Shown piece after piece: positions 45,469 to 54,865 of a stretch of 64,000 bases of DNA (positions within the stretch are counted from its first letter, which is position 1; every line of letters begins with the position of its first letter). The stretch is from assembly GCF_030680185.1 (NCBI RefSeq), contig NZ_JAUXVZ010000053.1, positions 173,366 to 237,365 on the forward strand, read 5' to 3'. Below the pieces are notes generated by a model that was not told the origin of the DNA, ran no database searches, and saw only the letters and a list, made by a program, of their open reading frames with translations. A program made the translations under genes and the position numbers. The stretch is from Phenylobacterium sp. (GTDB lineage: Bacteria; Pseudomonadota; Alphaproteobacteria; Caulobacterales; Caulobacteraceae).

Positions 45469-46353
45469 ATGACGCTTCGCAGCCGCTTCGCTCTGCCCGC
45501 CGCCCTGGCGCTGTCTCTGATGACCCTGGGGCCCGCCTTCTCACCGCCCGCCTTGGCGCAGACCTCGATGAGCGATCCCCTGGACGCTCGGGACGCTCGG
45601 CGGGTCGAGCGCATGGAGCAGGTGGTGCGCGAACTGCGCGCCATCGTCTTTCAGGGACGCGACACCGGCCGGCCCGTGGTCGTCCAGCCCGCCGAGACAG
45701 ACTACCGCCTCGCCGACCTTGATCGCCGGCTGAGCGATCTGGAAGCGGTGCTGACCCGCATCAATGGTCAGATCGAGACCAGCAGCTTCGAGCTACGCCA
45801 GGCGACCGAACGCAATGCGGCCCTTGAGGCCCAGCTGACGGCCCTGACCGAACGGATCGCTACGCTTGAGGCCTATACGGGCGCTCCGGTGGGCGGCGGC
45901 GGTGGCGGCGGCACGCCGCCCGGCTTCGGAGCTACGCCCGCGCCCGGCGCAAGCGCCGGCGGCGGTGGCGGCCCTCAGGCCGACTTCGACCGCGCCCGCG
46001 GCCTGATGCTCAGCGGCGACTATGACGCCGCCGAGGCGGCGTTCGAGGGCTTCACCGCCAACCACGGCGGATCGAATCTGGCGGCGGAAGCCAACTATTG
46101 GCTGGGCAAGACCCTGGTGGTTCGCGGCGCCGATGGCGAGGCGGCCAGCGCCTTCATCGCCGCCATTCGCGGTTGGCCGACGACGGCCTGGGCGCCGGAC
46201 GCCGTCCTGGAGCTGTCCCGCTCGCTGATCGCGCTGGAGCGCAATCCCGAGGCCTGCCAGACCCTGGGCGAACTCTCCCGCCGCTATCCCAACGCCGCCC
46301 CGTCCATCAAGTCGCGGGCGACCGCGGCCCGGACCCAGGCGCGGTGCGGCTAG
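45469..46353 (+). CDS. cpoB: CpoB/YbgF, Tol-Pal associated periplasmic TPR protein
   Basis: A 294-residue exported protein. ATG 45469 gives a signal peptide (ALSLMTLGPAFSPPALAQ). A coiled coil runs over about 60-130 (ERMEQVVRELRAIV, DLDRRLSDLEAVLTRI), then a Gly-rich linker and three TPR-like repeats from 165 (FDRARGLMLSGDYDAAEAAF, AANYWLGKTLVVRG). CpoB couples peptidoglycan synthesis to Tol-Pal constriction. Separated from pal by the terminator, it may have its own promoter. The stop overlaps tilS. Confidence 0.92.
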   Translation: MTLRSRFALPAALALSLMTLGPAFSPPALAQTSMSDPLDARDARRVERMEQVVRELRAIVFQGRDTGRPVVVQPAETDYRLADLDRRLSDLEAVLTRINGQIETSSFELRQATERNAALEAQLTALTERIATLEAYTGAPVGGGGGGGTPPGFGATPAPGASAGGGGGPQADFDRARGLMLSGDYDAAEAAFEGFTANHGGSNLAAEANYWLGKTLVVRGADGEAASAFIAAIRGWPTTAWAPDAVLELSRSLIALERNPEACQTLGELSRRYPNAAPSIKSRATAARTQARCG

Positions 46354-47624
46354 CCCAGACGCCTTTTGCGGTCGAAGGCCCCCCGGGCCAGGCGGCCCTG
46401 AGCCATCATCTGCGTCGCGACAGTTCGGCCCCCCTGGCGGTGGCCTATTCCGGCGGTGGCGACAGTCTGGCCCTGCTGCTGAGCGTCCAGGCCTGGGCGC
46501 AGACCCATGGCCGGCAGGTGATAGCTCTCCACGTCGACCACCGGCTGCAGGCAGCGTCGAGCGCCTGGGCCGATCACTGCGCCGCCGTCGCCGCACGGCT
46601 GGGCGTGGCCTTCCAGCATCTCGTCTGGACCGGTCCCAAACCCGAGACCGGCCTCCCCGCCGCCGCCCGCGCGGCCCGTCACCGTCTGCTGGCCCAGGCC
46701 GCACGCGACCTCGGCGCCCGGGTGCTCCTGCTCGGCCATACCCTTGATGATGTCGAGGAGAGCCGCCTGATGCGGTCGCAGGGCGCCTCTGCGCCCGAGC
46801 CCAGGACCTGGGCGCCCAGCCCCGCCTGGCCAGTGGGCCGCGGCCTCTTCGTGCTTCGGCCCCTGCTGGGCGAGCGCAGAGCGGCCCTGCGCGCCTATCT
46901 CTCCCACCAGCCCCACGCCTGGATCGAAGATCCGGCCAACGAAAATCTCGCCTATGCGCGGACGCGGGCAAGGGTCGCCCTGGCCGAAGGCGGGGTGCGA
47001 GATCTGCCCCCCCCGCGCCAGGCCGACATCCGCGCGCTCGTCGCCGCCGCCCATATTCATCCGCTGGGCGCGGTGAGTTGGCCTCGGGACGTTCTGGCCG
47101 CCCAGCCGGACGCCATCGCCGTGCGAGCCCTCTCCATCGCCTGCCTGTGCGCGGCCGGCTCTGTCCGACCACCGCGAACCACGGCGCTCGCGCGTCTGCT
47201 GGCGCGGATGAGGACAGCTGAGGTGTTCACGGCCACCCTGGCCGGCGCTCGGATCGAAGCCGGCGCGCAAAGCGTCATGATTGTGCGTGAGGCCGGCGAG
47301 GCGGCTCGGGGCGGTCTGATCGAGCAGGCGCTGACGCCGGGACCTGCCCAGGTCTGGGACGGCCGGTTCGAGATCGTGACGTCCCGCCAGGGCCTGCGGA
47401 TCCGCGCCCTCGCGGGGCTAGCCGCCCAACTGGCGCCAGCGGAGCATAGGGCCCTCGCCGCCCTGCCCCCCAGCCTGCGCCCCACCCTGCCTGCCGTGGT
47501 CGATGAGGCCGGGCAGGTCGCCTGCGCCGTCCTTCAGCCCATGGGCGGCGTCGAGATTCGCAGCCTGGTCACCGGACGCCTCCGGGCCGCCGCCGGCCTG
47601 GTCGCCCAGGAACCTGCCGCCTAG
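46344..47624 (+). CDS. tilS: tRNA(Ile)-lysidine synthetase TilS
   Basis: A 426-residue PP-loop ATPase. GTG 46344 is the best start, overlapping the cpoB stop by 10 bases; no Shine-Dalgarno is obvious, so translation is probably coupled. SGGGDS (36-41) is the ATP-binding loop, and HVDHRLQ and GHTLDDVEE follow as in the family. It makes lysidine at C34 of the AUA-reading tRNA-Ile. The usual downstream ftsH is missing; the convergent pntB lies directly behind. Confidence 0.92.
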   Translation: MRLAQTPFAVEGPPGQAALSHHLRRDSSAPLAVAYSGGGDSLALLLSVQAWAQTHGRQVIALHVDHRLQAASSAWADHCAAVAARLGVAFQHLVWTGPKPETGLPAAARAARHRLLAQAARDLGARVLLLGHTLDDVEESRLMRSQGASAPEPRTWAPSPAWPVGRGLFVLRPLLGERRAALRAYLSHQPHAWIEDPANENLAYARTRARVALAEGGVRDLPPPRQADIRALVAAAHIHPLGAVSWPRDVLAAQPDAIAVRALSIACLCAAGSVRPPRTTALARLLARMRTAEVFTATLAGARIEAGAQSVMIVREAGEAARGGLIEQALTPGPAQVWDGRFEIVTSRQGLRIRALAGLAAQLAPAEHRALAALPPSLRPTLPAVVDEAGQVACAVLQPMGGVEIRSLVTGRLRAAAGLVAQEPAA

Positions 47625-49036
47625 AGCGACTTGAGGATGCCTTCGACCATCTTCTTGGCGTCGCCGAACAGCATCATGGTGTTGTCGCGGAAGAAGAGCT
47701 CGTTATCGACCCCGGCATAGCCCGAGCTCATGCCCCGCTTCACGAACAGCACGGTGCGGGCCTTTTCCACGTCCAGGATCGGCATACCGTAGATGGCCGA
47801 GGTCGGATCGGTCTTGGCCGCTGGATTGGTCACGTCGTTGGCCCCGATGACGAAGGCCACGTCGGCGGTGGAGAACTCCGAATTGATGTCCTCCAGCTCG
47901 AAGACCTCGTCATAGGAGACCTGGGCCTCGGCCAGCAGCACGTTCATGTGGCCGGGCATGCGGCCGGCCACCGGGTGGATGGCGTACTTCACGTCGACGC
48001 CCTCGGCCTTCAGCACGTCGCCCATTTCACGCAGGGCGTGCTGGGCCTGGGAGACGGCCATGCCGTAGCCCGGCACGATGATCACCTTGCTGGCGTTCTT
48101 CATGATGAAGGCGGCGTCCTCGGCCGAGCCCTGCTTGACCGGCCGGGTCTCGACCTGACCGCCGCCTCCGGCCGCAGAGTCGTCAGCGCCGAAGCCGCCC
48201 AGGATCACCGAGACGAACGAGCGGTTCATGCCCTTGCACATGATGTAGGACAGGATCGCCCCCGACGAGCCCACCAGGGCGCCGGTGATGATCAGGGTGG
48301 TGTTCTCGAGCGTGAAGCCCAGCGCCGCGGCCGCCCAGCCGGAATACGAGTTCAGCATCGAGACGACGACGGGCATGTCGGCGCCGCCGATGGGGATGAT
48401 CAGGGTGATCCCGATCAGCAGGGCCAGGGCGAAGATCGCCCAGAAGGCCCAGACCGCCGCGCCGCCGCTCAACACCAGCACGACCACCAGGGCGACGATC
48501 GCCCCGGCGATGGCCAGGTTCAGCAGGTGGCGGGCCGGCAGCAGGATCGGCGCGCCGGACATGTTGCCGTTCAACTTGGCGAAAGCGATCACCGAGCCGG
48601 TGAAGGTCACAGCCCCGATGGCCAGCCCCAGGGACAGCTCGATCAGCGAGATCAGGTGGATCTCGCCGGTGACGCCGATGCCATAGGCCTCGGGCGTATA
48701 GATGGCCGCCACCGCCACCAGACAGGCGGCCAGACCCACCAGGCTGTGGAAGGCCGCCACCAGCTGGGGCATTGAGGTCATCGGCACCTTTCGCGCGATC
48801 ACCGCGCCGACGCCGCCGCCGATGGCCACGCCGCCGACGATCAGGGCCAGGGTCAGGGCGTCCAGCGCCCCTTGACCCAGCAGGGTGGCCATGGCGGTGC
48901 CGACCGCGATGGCCATGCCGATCATGCCGTTGCGGTTGCCCGCCCGGCTGGTCTCGGGACTCGAAAGGCCCCGCAGCGCCAGGATGAAGAGCACCCCGGA
49001 GACGAGGTAGAGAATGGCCGCGAGATTGGCGTTCAT
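47621..49036 (-). CDS. pntB: NAD(P) transhydrogenase subunit beta
   Basis: A 471-residue protein: an N-terminal membrane domain of eight or nine helices from ATG 49036 (MNANLAAILYLVSGVL), then the NADP(H)-binding domain (VIIVPGYGMAVSQAQHALRE, AIHPVAGRMPGHMNVLLAEA, VIGANDVTNPAA). It uses the proton gradient to reduce NADP+ with NADH. The stop codon shares the CTAG palindrome with the tilS stop. Third gene of the pnt operon. Confidence 0.96.
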   Translation of the reverse strand: MNANLAAILYLVSGVLFILALRGLSSPETSRAGNRNGMIGMAIAVGTAMATLLGQGALDALTLALIVGGVAIGGGVGAVIARKVPMTSMPQLVAAFHSLVGLAACLVAVAAIYTPEAYGIGVTGEIHLISLIELSLGLAIGAVTFTGSVIAFAKLNGNMSGAPILLPARHLLNLAIAGAIVALVVVLVLSGGAAVWAFWAIFALALLIGITLIIPIGGADMPVVVSMLNSYSGWAAAALGFTLENTTLIITGALVGSSGAILSYIMCKGMNRSFVSVILGGFGADDSAAGGGGQVETRPVKQGSAEDAAFIMKNASKVIIVPGYGMAVSQAQHALREMGDVLKAEGVDVKYAIHPVAGRMPGHMNVLLAEAQVSYDEVFELEDINSEFSTADVAFVIGANDVTNPAAKTDPTSAIYGMPILDVEKARTVLFVKRGMSSGYAGVDNELFFRDNTMMLFGDAKKMVEGILKSL

Positions 49037-49059
49037 GATCGTGCCCCCTAAGGCCGGCT

Positions 49060-49380
49060 CTACTTCTGCTTCTTCTTGTACATGGCGAGCATGCGCTGGG
49101 TGACCAGGAAGCCCCCGAAGATGTTCACCGCCGCCAGCGCTGCGGCCAGGGCGCCCGCGCCCTTGGAGATCATCACGCTGCCGCTCAAGGCTGCGCCCTC
49201 GGCCCCGTGGGCGGCGGCGGCCAGCAGGGCGCCGACGATGATTACCGAGGAGATGGCGTTGGTCACCGCCATCAGAGGCGTGTGCAGGGCCGGCGTCACG
49301 CTCCACACCACGTAATAGCCCACGAAGATGGCGAGCACGAAGATCGCCAGGCGGAAGACGGTGGGATCGACAGATTCCAT
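49060..49380 (-). CDS. pntAB: NAD(P) transhydrogenase subunit alpha part 2
   Basis: A 106-residue membrane protein with three helices (about 9-27, 38-60 and 70-92; [35 protein letters not shown]) and a C-terminal KKKQK. It is the separate membrane half of the alpha subunit in alphaproteobacterial three-gene transhydrogenases. Lies 23 bases before pntB and 25 after pntAA. Confidence 0.96.
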   Translation of the reverse strand: MESVDPTVFRLAIFVLAIFVGYYVVWSVTPALHTPLMAVTNAISSVIIVGALLAAAAHGAEGAALSGSVMISKGAGALAAALAAVNIFGGFLVTQRMLAMYKKKQK

Positions 49381-49405
49381 AGGGATCGTCCTCTCTCTAT
49401 CGGGA

Positions 49406-50536
49406 TCAGCTGGCCAGGGCGGGGTGAACCACGGCGCCGCCTCGGGTCACCAGGGCCGCCTTGAGGATTTCGTCCTCGAAGTCCGGGGCGAAGGCGCCTT
49501 CCTTGTCGAGGAACAGGCCGGCGAAGGCGAACAGGTTGCGAGCATAGAGGGCCGAGGCGTCGGCGGCGATGCGGCCCGGCAGATTGGCGTAGCCGACGAT
49601 CTTCACCCCACCGGTCTCCACGACCTGACCCGCCACGGAGCCCTCGACATTGCCGCCCTGCTCGACGGCCAGGTCGACGATGACCGAGCCTGGGCGCATG
49701 GAGGCCACCTGGGCGGCGCTGACCAGTCGCGGCGCCGGCCGGCCCGGGATCAGGGCGGTGGTGATCACCATGTCCTGCTTGCGGATGTGTTCGGAGACCA
49801 GGGCCGCCTGCTTGGCCTGGTATTCGGCGCTCATTTCCTTGGCGTAGCCGGCGGCGGTTTCGGCGGCCTTGAACTCCTCGTCTTCGACGGCGACGAACTT
49901 GGCGCCGAGGCTTTCGACCTGTTCCTTGGCCGCAGGACGCACATCGGTGGCCGTGACCACCGCGCCCAGACGCCGCGCCGTGGCGATGGCCTGCAGGCCT
50001 GCGACGCCCGCCCCCATCACAAAGACCTTGGCGGCGGCGACGGTGCCGGCCGCCGTCATCATCATCGGCATGACCTTGCCATAGGCGTTGGCCGCCTCCA
50101 GCACCGCGCGATAGCCGGCCAGATTGGCCTGGGAGGACAGCACGTCCATCACCTGGGCCCGGGTGATCCGCGGCACGAATTCCATCGAAAAGGCGCTGAG
50201 CCCCTTGGCCGCCAGGTCGTTCAGGGTCGCCTTGTCCTGGTGGGGATTGAGCATGCCGACCACCAGGGCCTCGGCCTTCAGGCCGGCGATCTCCTCAGGC
50301 GTCGGCCCGCGGACCTTGAACAGGATGTCGGCCTTGGACAGGGCCGCGGCCAGATCGGGCGCGATCTGCGCGCCGGCCGTCTCGTAGTCGCCGTCGGGAT
50401 AGGAGGAGGTCGCCCCGGCGCCGGCCTCGATCACCACGCCGAAGCCGGCGGCGATCAGTTTCTTGACCGTGTCGGGCGTGGCGGCGACGCGGGTCTCCCC
50501 GTCGCGACGTTCCTTAGTGACGGCGATGACGGCCAT
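49406..50536 (-). CDS. pntAA: NAD(P) transhydrogenase subunit alpha part 1
   Basis: A 376-residue soluble NAD(H)-binding subunit. [21 protein letters not shown] opens the alanine-dehydrogenase-like fold, and [18 protein letters not shown] is the nucleotide loop. It supplies hydride from NADH to the NADP site of PntB. First gene of the operon; an 18-base perfect palindrome lies 80 bases upstream of its start. Confidence 0.96.
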   Translation of the reverse strand: MAVIAVTKERRDGETRVAATPDTVKKLIAAGFGVVIEAGAGATSSYPDGDYETAGAQIAPDLAAALSKADILFKVRGPTPEEIAGLKAEALVVGMLNPHQDKATLNDLAAKGLSAFSMEFVPRITRAQVMDVLSSQANLAGYRAVLEAANAYGKVMPMMMTAAGTVAAAKVFVMGAGVAGLQAIATARRLGAVVTATDVRPAAKEQVESLGAKFVAVEDEEFKAAETAAGYAKEMSAEYQAKQAALVSEHIRKQDMVITTALIPGRPAPRLVSAAQVASMRPGSVIVDLAVEQGGNVEGSVAGQVVETGGVKIVGYANLPGRIAADASALYARNLFAFAGLFLDKEGAFAPDFEDEILKAALVTRGGAVVHPALAS

Positions 50537-50616
50537 GCCTCAAATCCCCCGGGTCGGTAAAGCCGGCGGACCTTAGGGACGTCACGGGGGCCTTGTCCAG
50601 ACGTCGATCAGCGATC

Positions 50617-50634
50617 TTCAAACGCGCGTTTGAA
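50617..50634. promoter_or_regulatory. Perfect 18-base palindrome upstream of pntAA
   Basis: TTCAAACGCGCGTTTGAA reads the same on both strands. It contains CAAAC-GCGC-GTTTG, which agrees with the published PsrA-type operator pattern of CAAAC, a spacer of two to four, GTTTG. The 14-base half AACGCGCGTTTGAA recurs with one change at 52564-52577. Likely a TetR-family operator controlling pntAA. Confidence 0.55.
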
Positions 50635-50712
50635 TTCCCGCGATGGATTTTGGGCATGCGAAAGCCCACGCAGGCTGCTCGCCTGCGCGGCGCTCGATCT
50701 TGGGAAGCGTGG

Positions 50713-50952
50713 CTAGTGCGCCGCGTCCGGCTTGTCGCGCAGCAGCACGACGCCGATCACGGTCAGGACAACGGCGCTGATCAGGCCGGCGAAGAAGCCG
50801 CCCGGCGTGCAGAACCACACCGTAAACAGCAGCAGCGCGGCGGCGATCGCCAGGGAGCCCCACTTGGTCATGCCCATGAACAGGTTGTAGGTGGCCACCT
50901 GCTCCTGGATTTCCATTTCGCCGCGGTGATAGTCGGAAGCCTGTTCGCCCAT
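50713..50952 (-). CDS. aa3-type cytochrome c oxidase subunit IV
   Basis: A 79-residue protein of the bacterial aa3-oxidase subunit IV family. DYHRGEMEIQEQVATYNLFM is the conserved amphipathic start, followed by two hydrophobic segments (about 30-47 and 51-72). It is a small accessory subunit of the terminal oxidase, anchored in the inner membrane. In Caulobacterales it often lies near pnt genes, as here; the other oxidase subunits are elsewhere. Confidence 0.9.
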   Translation of the reverse strand: MGEQASDYHRGEMEIQEQVATYNLFMGMTKWGSLAIAAALLLFTVWFCTPGGFFAGLISAVVLTVIGVVLLRDKPDAAH

Positions 50953-51017
50953 GGCGGCCGGGTCTCTCTCTTACGGAACCAGTTCGACAGCGGTGCTACA
51001 CGAGAGCGCGCGCCGGC

Positions 51018-52076
51018 TCAAGATGGCCAGACGGCCAACAAGGCGCGCAGGGCCGCGATCAGGGCGAGCGGCTGGTCCACCATGACGTGGTGGTTGGAGT
51101 CCGGGATCGCGATCTCGATCATGTCCTTGGGCAGGGGATTGGCCCGGCCGTCATGGCGGCGCGCGATCACCGGCGAGAGTTCGCCATAGATGTGGGCGAT
51201 CGGAACCTCGACCTTGGGCGGCCCTTCGGTGACCAGGGCGTTCATGGCGCTGCGGTCCAGCTTGTTCCACATGGCCGGGTCGAACATCCAGGTCCAGCCC
51301 TCGCCCGAGCCATCCTCCAGCGGCGCACGCTTCAGCGAGCGGCGGGCGATGAAGTCGGCGACGAACAGGTGGCCCGGCGCCTGGGGCGGCATGAAGCGGA
51401 AGCGGGCGAGCGCGGCCTCCAGGGTCGGATAGACCCGCTTGGGCCGGTCGGTGGTGGGGATGTTGCGCACCTGCTCCATGCGGCGCGCCATCTCCTCCTG
51501 CTCGCGCGGGGGCGGGCCGCCGAAGCCGGTGTCCACCAGGATGGCCGCATGCATCCGCTCCGGATAGCGGCTGGCGGCGTAGAACACCTGCGAGCCGCCG
51601 AAGGAGTGGCCGATATAGATGGGCTTGCGACCACCGTCATAGAGACCGGTGGCCTTCGCCACCGCCTCGGCGTCTTCGGCGAAGTCCTGGAAGGCGTAGG
51701 TTTCCCGCCAGTCCGAGGCGCCCATGCCAGCCAGGGACATGGATGCGACCCTGTAGTGCTCGGCCAGATAGGGGGCGATGAAGCTCCACCAGTCGGCGTG
51801 GGCGCTGTTGCCATGCACCAGCAGCAGGCCGGGCTTGCCCACTTCGCCCCAGGTAAGCACCTCGATCTGGCTGCCCATGGAGATGACGAAGCTGCGCTCC
51901 GGCGTCTTGGCGATGGCCGCCTCGAACCAGGCCGGAGCCGGTGGCTTCTCGCCCTTGAAGGGCAGAAGCGGGGCCTGGACCTCCGGCGGCAGTTCGCCGG
52001 GCTTGGTCTGGATGGGCCGGTCGTCGTCGAACTCGGCGGTGGCCACGGCCGGCGGCGTCTTGGTCTGGTCGGTCAT
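51018..52076 (-). CDS. Alpha/beta hydrolase
   Basis: A 352-residue alpha/beta-hydrolase with a 50-residue Pro-rich N-terminal extension. LLVHGNSAHADWW (85-97) gives the oxyanion loop, GHSFGG (156-161) the nucleophile Ser158, and DSNHHVMVDQP the catalytic His. It follows the PaaI thioesterase by 4 bases in one operon. Together they probably act on CoA or ester-linked acids; substrate unknown. Confidence 0.88.
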   Translation of the reverse strand: MTDQTKTPPAVATAEFDDDRPIQTKPGELPPEVQAPLLPFKGEKPPAPAWFEAAIAKTPERSFVISMGSQIEVLTWGEVGKPGLLLVHGNSAHADWWSFIAPYLAEHYRVASMSLAGMGASDWRETYAFQDFAEDAEAVAKATGLYDGGRKPIYIGHSFGGSQVFYAASRYPERMHAAILVDTGFGGPPPREQEEMARRMEQVRNIPTTDRPKRVYPTLEAALARFRFMPPQAPGHLFVADFIARRSLKRAPLEDGSGEGWTWMFDPAMWNKLDRSAMNALVTEGPPKVEVPIAHIYGELSPVIARRHDGRANPLPKDMIEIAIPDSNHHVMVDQPLALIAALRALLAVWPS

Positions 52077-52080
52077 GGGA

Positions 52081-52551
52081 TCAGGCCCTCTGCGCCTGGC
52101 GGTCGCCGGGCTTGCGCTTGATGTGGCGCATCCCCTTGAACACCCCGGTGCCGGTCATCAGGGTGCGCTCGCCGCACCAGATCCTGCCGCGAACCGTGAA
52201 GATGTCGTCCTGTTCGGAGATGATCTCGCTGCCGCCCTCGACCCAGTCGCCCATCTGGGCGCCGGAAAGGAAGTCGGTGGTCAGGCGCACCGTGACCCAG
52301 CCGATCTCCCGCTGGTTGGAGATCACCCGACCCCAGGCCATGTCGGCGAAGCTCATCAGCATGCCGCCGTGGCAGTTGTTCATGCCGTTGGCGTGATGCT
52401 CCTCCACCCGGAAGGCCATGATCTCGTTATTGGCCTCGTCCCGCTTTGAATAGAAGGGGCCGACCGTGCGGCCAAAGCCGCGCTGCCAGAGGTTGATCAC
52501 ATAGCCGTCCGGTACGACGGCGGTCTGGACGGGGGTCAGATCATCGGACAT
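52081..52551 (-). CDS. PaaI family hotdog thioesterase
   Basis: A 156-residue hotdog protein. The segment [19 protein letters not shown] has the family's catalytic-helix GG and Asp. It starts at ATG 52551, just downstream of a PsrA-like motif. The family removes CoA from aromatic or acyl substrates. First gene of the operon with the alpha/beta hydrolase. Confidence 0.9.
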   Translation of the reverse strand: MSDDLTPVQTAVVPDGYVINLWQRGFGRTVGPFYSKRDEANNEIMAFRVEEHHANGMNNCHGGMLMSFADMAWGRVISNQREIGWVTVRLTTDFLSGAQMGDWVEGGSEIISEQDDIFTVRGRIWCGERTLMTGTGVFKGMRHIKRKPGDRQAQRA

Positions 52552-52563
52552 GCCCTGCTGACT

Positions 52564-52577
52564 AACGCCCGTTTGAA
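52564..52577. promoter_or_regulatory. PsrA-like half palindrome before the thioesterase gene
   Basis: AACGCCCGTTTGAA differs by one base from the corresponding part of the pntAA palindrome at 50621-50634. It lies 13-26 bases upstream of the thioesterase ATG, overlapping its promoter region. It supports one shared TetR-type regulator for both transcripts; the evidence is limited to sequence similarity. A short stem GAGGC/GCCTC at 52592-52608 may end the GH3 transcript. Confidence 0.4.
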
Positions 52578-52619
52578 AAATGACAAGGCTTGAGGCGAGA
52601 TTAGCCTCGTCTACTCCGT

Positions 52620-54794
52620 TCAGGGCGCCAGGGTGCGAGCCTCAAGCTCAGCCTCGCCCGAAAGCGTCACAGTCCGGGCGTCCGATTGTAGGGTGACGGC
52701 CACCACGCCCCCGGCGATCCGCCAGCCGGGCGCGGTCACGTCATAGGCCGCCAGCAGCCGTGGATCGGCGGTGATCTCCACCTCCCGCCGCTCGCCAGGC
52801 GCCAGGGCGACCCGCGTCCAGCCGATGAGCCGCAAGCCAGGCTGGGCGTCCGCGCCTTTGACCCGCGCATAGAGCTGAGGTGTGTCCACCCCGGCGCGAT
52901 CGCCGACATTGGCCACGGTGAACCGAGCTCGCACCGTCGCCCCGCCCTCAAGGCTCAGGTTCTCGTGGACGAAGCGCGTATAGGAAAGCCCGAAGCCGAA
53001 GGGGAACAGCGGCTGCGTCTGCTGGCGGTCGAACCAGCGATAGCCGACGGCCGCGCCTTCGGGATGGGGCACGGAGAAGCGCCCCTTGTGCTGCTGCACG
53101 CCAGGATAGGAGGTCGGGATGGTGGCGCCCTCCACTGGGGGGCCAAAGATCATGCCGGGGATCTCGGGCCTGACCAGATCGTCGGCGGACCTGGGGAAGC
53201 TGATCGGCAAGCGCCCCGAAGGCTCGGCCTCGCCAAACAGCAGGCGGGCTATGGCTTCGCCGCCGCGAGCGCCCGGATACCAGGCCTGCAGGACCGCCGC
53301 GGCGTCATCAAGCCAGGGCATGATCACTGGGCCGCCAGTCTCCAGCACGACCAAGGTCTTTTCGTTGGCCGAGGCGACCGCGGCGATCAGGGTGTGCTGG
53401 TCGCCCGGCAGAGCCAGGGTCGGCAGATCCTCGGCCTCGGTTGTCCATTGCTCGGCGAAGATCACGGCGACGTCTGCGTCTGCGGCGATAGCCATGGCTG
53501 CGGCCAGGTCGCGGCCGTCGGCGTAGGTCACCTGGGCGGCGCGCTGGCCAATGGCGGCCAGGGGCGAGGACGGGTGGTAGGTGATGCGCGAGAATGCCGA
53601 GGACGGGCCGATGGTCACTGGGATCTCCAGGGCAGGTCCCCCGACCGGGATCACCTGGGACGAGCCGCCCCCCGACAGCACCCCCACATCGGCATGGCCG
53701 CCGATCACCGCCACCTTCAGGCCGGGCGCCAGGGGGAGCAGGCCCTGGTTCCTGAGCAGGACGAGGCCGGCCTCGGCGGCGGCCTGGGCCACCTGCGCGT
53801 GGGCCTCGTAGTCGATCTCTTCGCGCTCGACCAGGCGGTCGAAAACGCCGTGGGCGATCAGGCTGCGCAGGATGCGGCGGACCATGTCGGTCAGTCGCTC
53901 GAAGGGAACCTCGCCCTCCTGCACGGCGGTCTTCAGCAGTTCGCCGAAATAGACCTGCTTATCCAGCTGCTCGCCGGACTCCTGGTCGAGGCCGCCCAGG
54001 GCCGCCTTGGCCGTCGAGTGGCAGCCGCCCCAGTCGGACATCACCCAGCCGGGATAGGCCCAGTCGCCCTTCAGCACCCTGTTCAGCAGGAAGTCGTTCT
54101 CGCCGCACCAGTCGCCGCCCAGGCGGTTATAGGCGCTCATCACCGAGCCGGGCTGGCCCCGCTCGATGCCGATCTGGAAGGCCAGAAGGTCGCTTTCGCG
54201 CAAGGCCCCCTCGTCGATCTGCACATCGACCACGTGGCGGCAGGTCTCCTGGTCGTTGATCGCGAAGTGCTTGATCGTACAGACGATGTCGTTGGACTGG
54301 GCGCCGGCGATGGCCTCGCCCACCAGCACGCCGGCCAGCAACGGGTCTTCGCCGAGATATTCGAAGTTCCGGCCGCAGCGGGGGTCCCGCGCCAGGTTCA
54401 CCCCGCCGCCGAGCAGAATATTGAACCCCTTGGCCCGGGCCTCGGCCCCGACCATGGCGCCGGCCCGGCGAGCCAGATCGGGGTCCCAGCTAGACGCCAG
54501 CGCCAGGCCCGACGGCAGGGCGGTGGCGCCGTCGCCCTCGCGCACCTTGCGGGGATTGGCCACGCCCAGGCTGGCGTCGGTGGCGTTCTGGGGCGGAATC
54601 CCCAGCCGCGCGACGCCGGGCACATAGCCGGCGCCGCGGGCCGCATCGGCCGGAACCTCGTCCAGCAGGTTGGGCATCGGGCCATGAACCAGGGCGATCA
54701 TCTCGTCCAGGCTCAGCTCGGCGATCAGCAGATCGGCCCGCTCATCGTGAGAGCGGCCGGCGTCCATCCACGGCCGGGTGTCGGCTTGGCTCAT
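52620..54794 (-). CDS. Glycoside hydrolase family 3 (beta-glucosidase-like)
   Basis: A 724-residue GH3 enzyme. Start ATG 54794 behind GGAGG at 9 bases. [10 protein letters not shown] (142-151) and KHF (175-177) bind substrate; VMSDWGG has the nucleophile Asp254. The second alpha/beta domain and a C-terminal fibronectin-like domain (about 610-724) complete the family layout. No signal peptide is seen, so it probably acts in the cytoplasm on imported disaccharides. Activity on beta-glucosides or beta-xylosides is likely. Confidence 0.93.
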   Translation of the reverse strand: MSQADTRPWMDAGRSHDERADLLIAELSLDEMIALVHGPMPNLLDEVPADAARGAGYVPGVARLGIPPQNATDASLGVANPRKVREGDGATALPSGLALASSWDPDLARRAGAMVGAEARAKGFNILLGGGVNLARDPRCGRNFEYLGEDPLLAGVLVGEAIAGAQSNDIVCTIKHFAINDQETCRHVVDVQIDEGALRESDLLAFQIGIERGQPGSVMSAYNRLGGDWCGENDFLLNRVLKGDWAYPGWVMSDWGGCHSTAKAALGGLDQESGEQLDKQVYFGELLKTAVQEGEVPFERLTDMVRRILRSLIAHGVFDRLVEREEIDYEAHAQVAQAAAEAGLVLLRNQGLLPLAPGLKVAVIGGHADVGVLSGGGSSQVIPVGGPALEIPVTIGPSSAFSRITYHPSSPLAAIGQRAAQVTYADGRDLAAAMAIAADADVAVIFAEQWTTEAEDLPTLALPGDQHTLIAAVASANEKTLVVLETGGPVIMPWLDDAAAVLQAWYPGARGGEAIARLLFGEAEPSGRLPISFPRSADDLVRPEIPGMIFGPPVEGATIPTSYPGVQQHKGRFSVPHPEGAAVGYRWFDRQQTQPLFPFGFGLSYTRFVHENLSLEGGATVRARFTVANVGDRAGVDTPQLYARVKGADAQPGLRLIGWTRVALAPGERREVEITADPRLLAAYDVTAPGWRIAGGVVAVTLQSDARTVTLSGEAELEARTLAP

Positions 54795-54865
54795 CTTCAG
54801 GTTCCTCCCCACGCGCGGGTCTTCCCGTCGCGCCGCACACCGCCCAGGACGAAGGTCAGCCGACC

